Assembly (NCBI GenBank): GCA_937877165.1
Contig: CALEFO010000236.1
Coordinates: 1-14,312 of the forward strand
DNA from: an uncultured Lachnospiraceae bacterium
GTDB lineage: Bacteria > Bacillota > Clostridia > Lachnospirales > Lachnospiraceae
Length of the DNA stretch: 14,312 bases
Reading direction: 5' to 3'
Shown here piece by piece: positions 14,238 to 14,312 of this stretch. Numbering within the stretch: position 1 is the first letter of the stretch; every line of letters starts with the position of its first letter. The notes under the pieces are model-generated. The model saw only the letters and a program-made list of their open reading frames with translations, searched no databases and was not told where the DNA came from. A program made the position numbers and the translations under genes.

Positions 14238-14280
14238 AACGGATGCGGATCACCGGGAGCGGCGATCTGCATCCGTTTTT
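14238..14280 (+). terminator. Strong intrinsic terminator ending the operon, probably bidirectional
   Basis: AACGGATGCGGATC (14238-14251) pairs with GATCTGCATCCGTT (14264-14277): 14 pairs including one G-U, with a 12-nt loop, followed by a T-run to 14280. On the minus strand the same stem is followed by CTTTTTA, so it could also stop transcription coming from the right. It begins 33 bp after the last stop codon, fitting the end of the five-gene unit. Confidence 0.88.
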
Positions 14281-14312
14281 ATGAGCGCAAAGGATTGGAT
14301 TTTCAGGATTTC

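Overview
The window looks like a piece of chromosome from a Clostridia-class Firmicute, most likely Lachnospiraceae. This is inferred from the gene types (GH3 beta-glycosidase with a Firmicutes-style C-terminal tail, HicB-like protein, MATE exporter, hybrid kinase with an SHEIRTPMN phosphorylation box, BspA-type leucine-rich-repeat surface protein), from strong AAGGAG-type ribosome binding sites, and from moderately high GC with AT-rich gaps. No rRNA, tRNA, CRISPR array, insertion sequence or phage gene was seen. The longest gene-free stretch is about 158 bp.

Left part (1-3770), apparently housekeeping or unrelated genes: the 3' end of a glycoside hydrolase family 3 gene (+); a CYTH/triphosphate-tunnel protein (-); truA, tRNA pseudouridine(38-40) synthase (+), read divergently from the CYTH gene across 91 bp that contain a strong inverted repeat; an orphan HicB-like protein (-) whose end overlaps the end of truA by 7 bp; and a MATE-family multidrug/drug-sodium antiporter (+).

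Right part (3929-14204), the most interesting part: five + strand genes with junctions of -4, -4, +1 and -7 nt, closed by a strong intrinsic terminator at 14238-14280. In order they are a membrane hybrid histidine kinase/response regulator, a 1364-residue exported BspA-like leucine-rich-repeat protein with long low-complexity linkers and no recognised wall anchor, a MoxR-type AAA+ ATPase, a DUF58 membrane protein, and a polytopic TgpA-like transglutaminase-fold protein. MoxR-DUF58-transglutaminase is a known gene trio. Its fusion into one tightly coupled unit with a sensor kinase and a giant exported LRR protein suggests a dedicated envelope system in which the ATPase/DUF58/TG module assembles, tethers or remodels the LRR protein or its ligand.

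The striking detail is in the last gene. The transglutaminase fold keeps the catalytic His (H559) and Asp (D575), but the nucleophile position in the G-x-C-x-x-x-A motif is alanine (A510, codon GCC at 13365-13367). As written, the protein should lack transglutaminase or protease chemistry and may act as a binding or scaffold protein. Function of the whole unit is inference; no experiment or database search was possible here.
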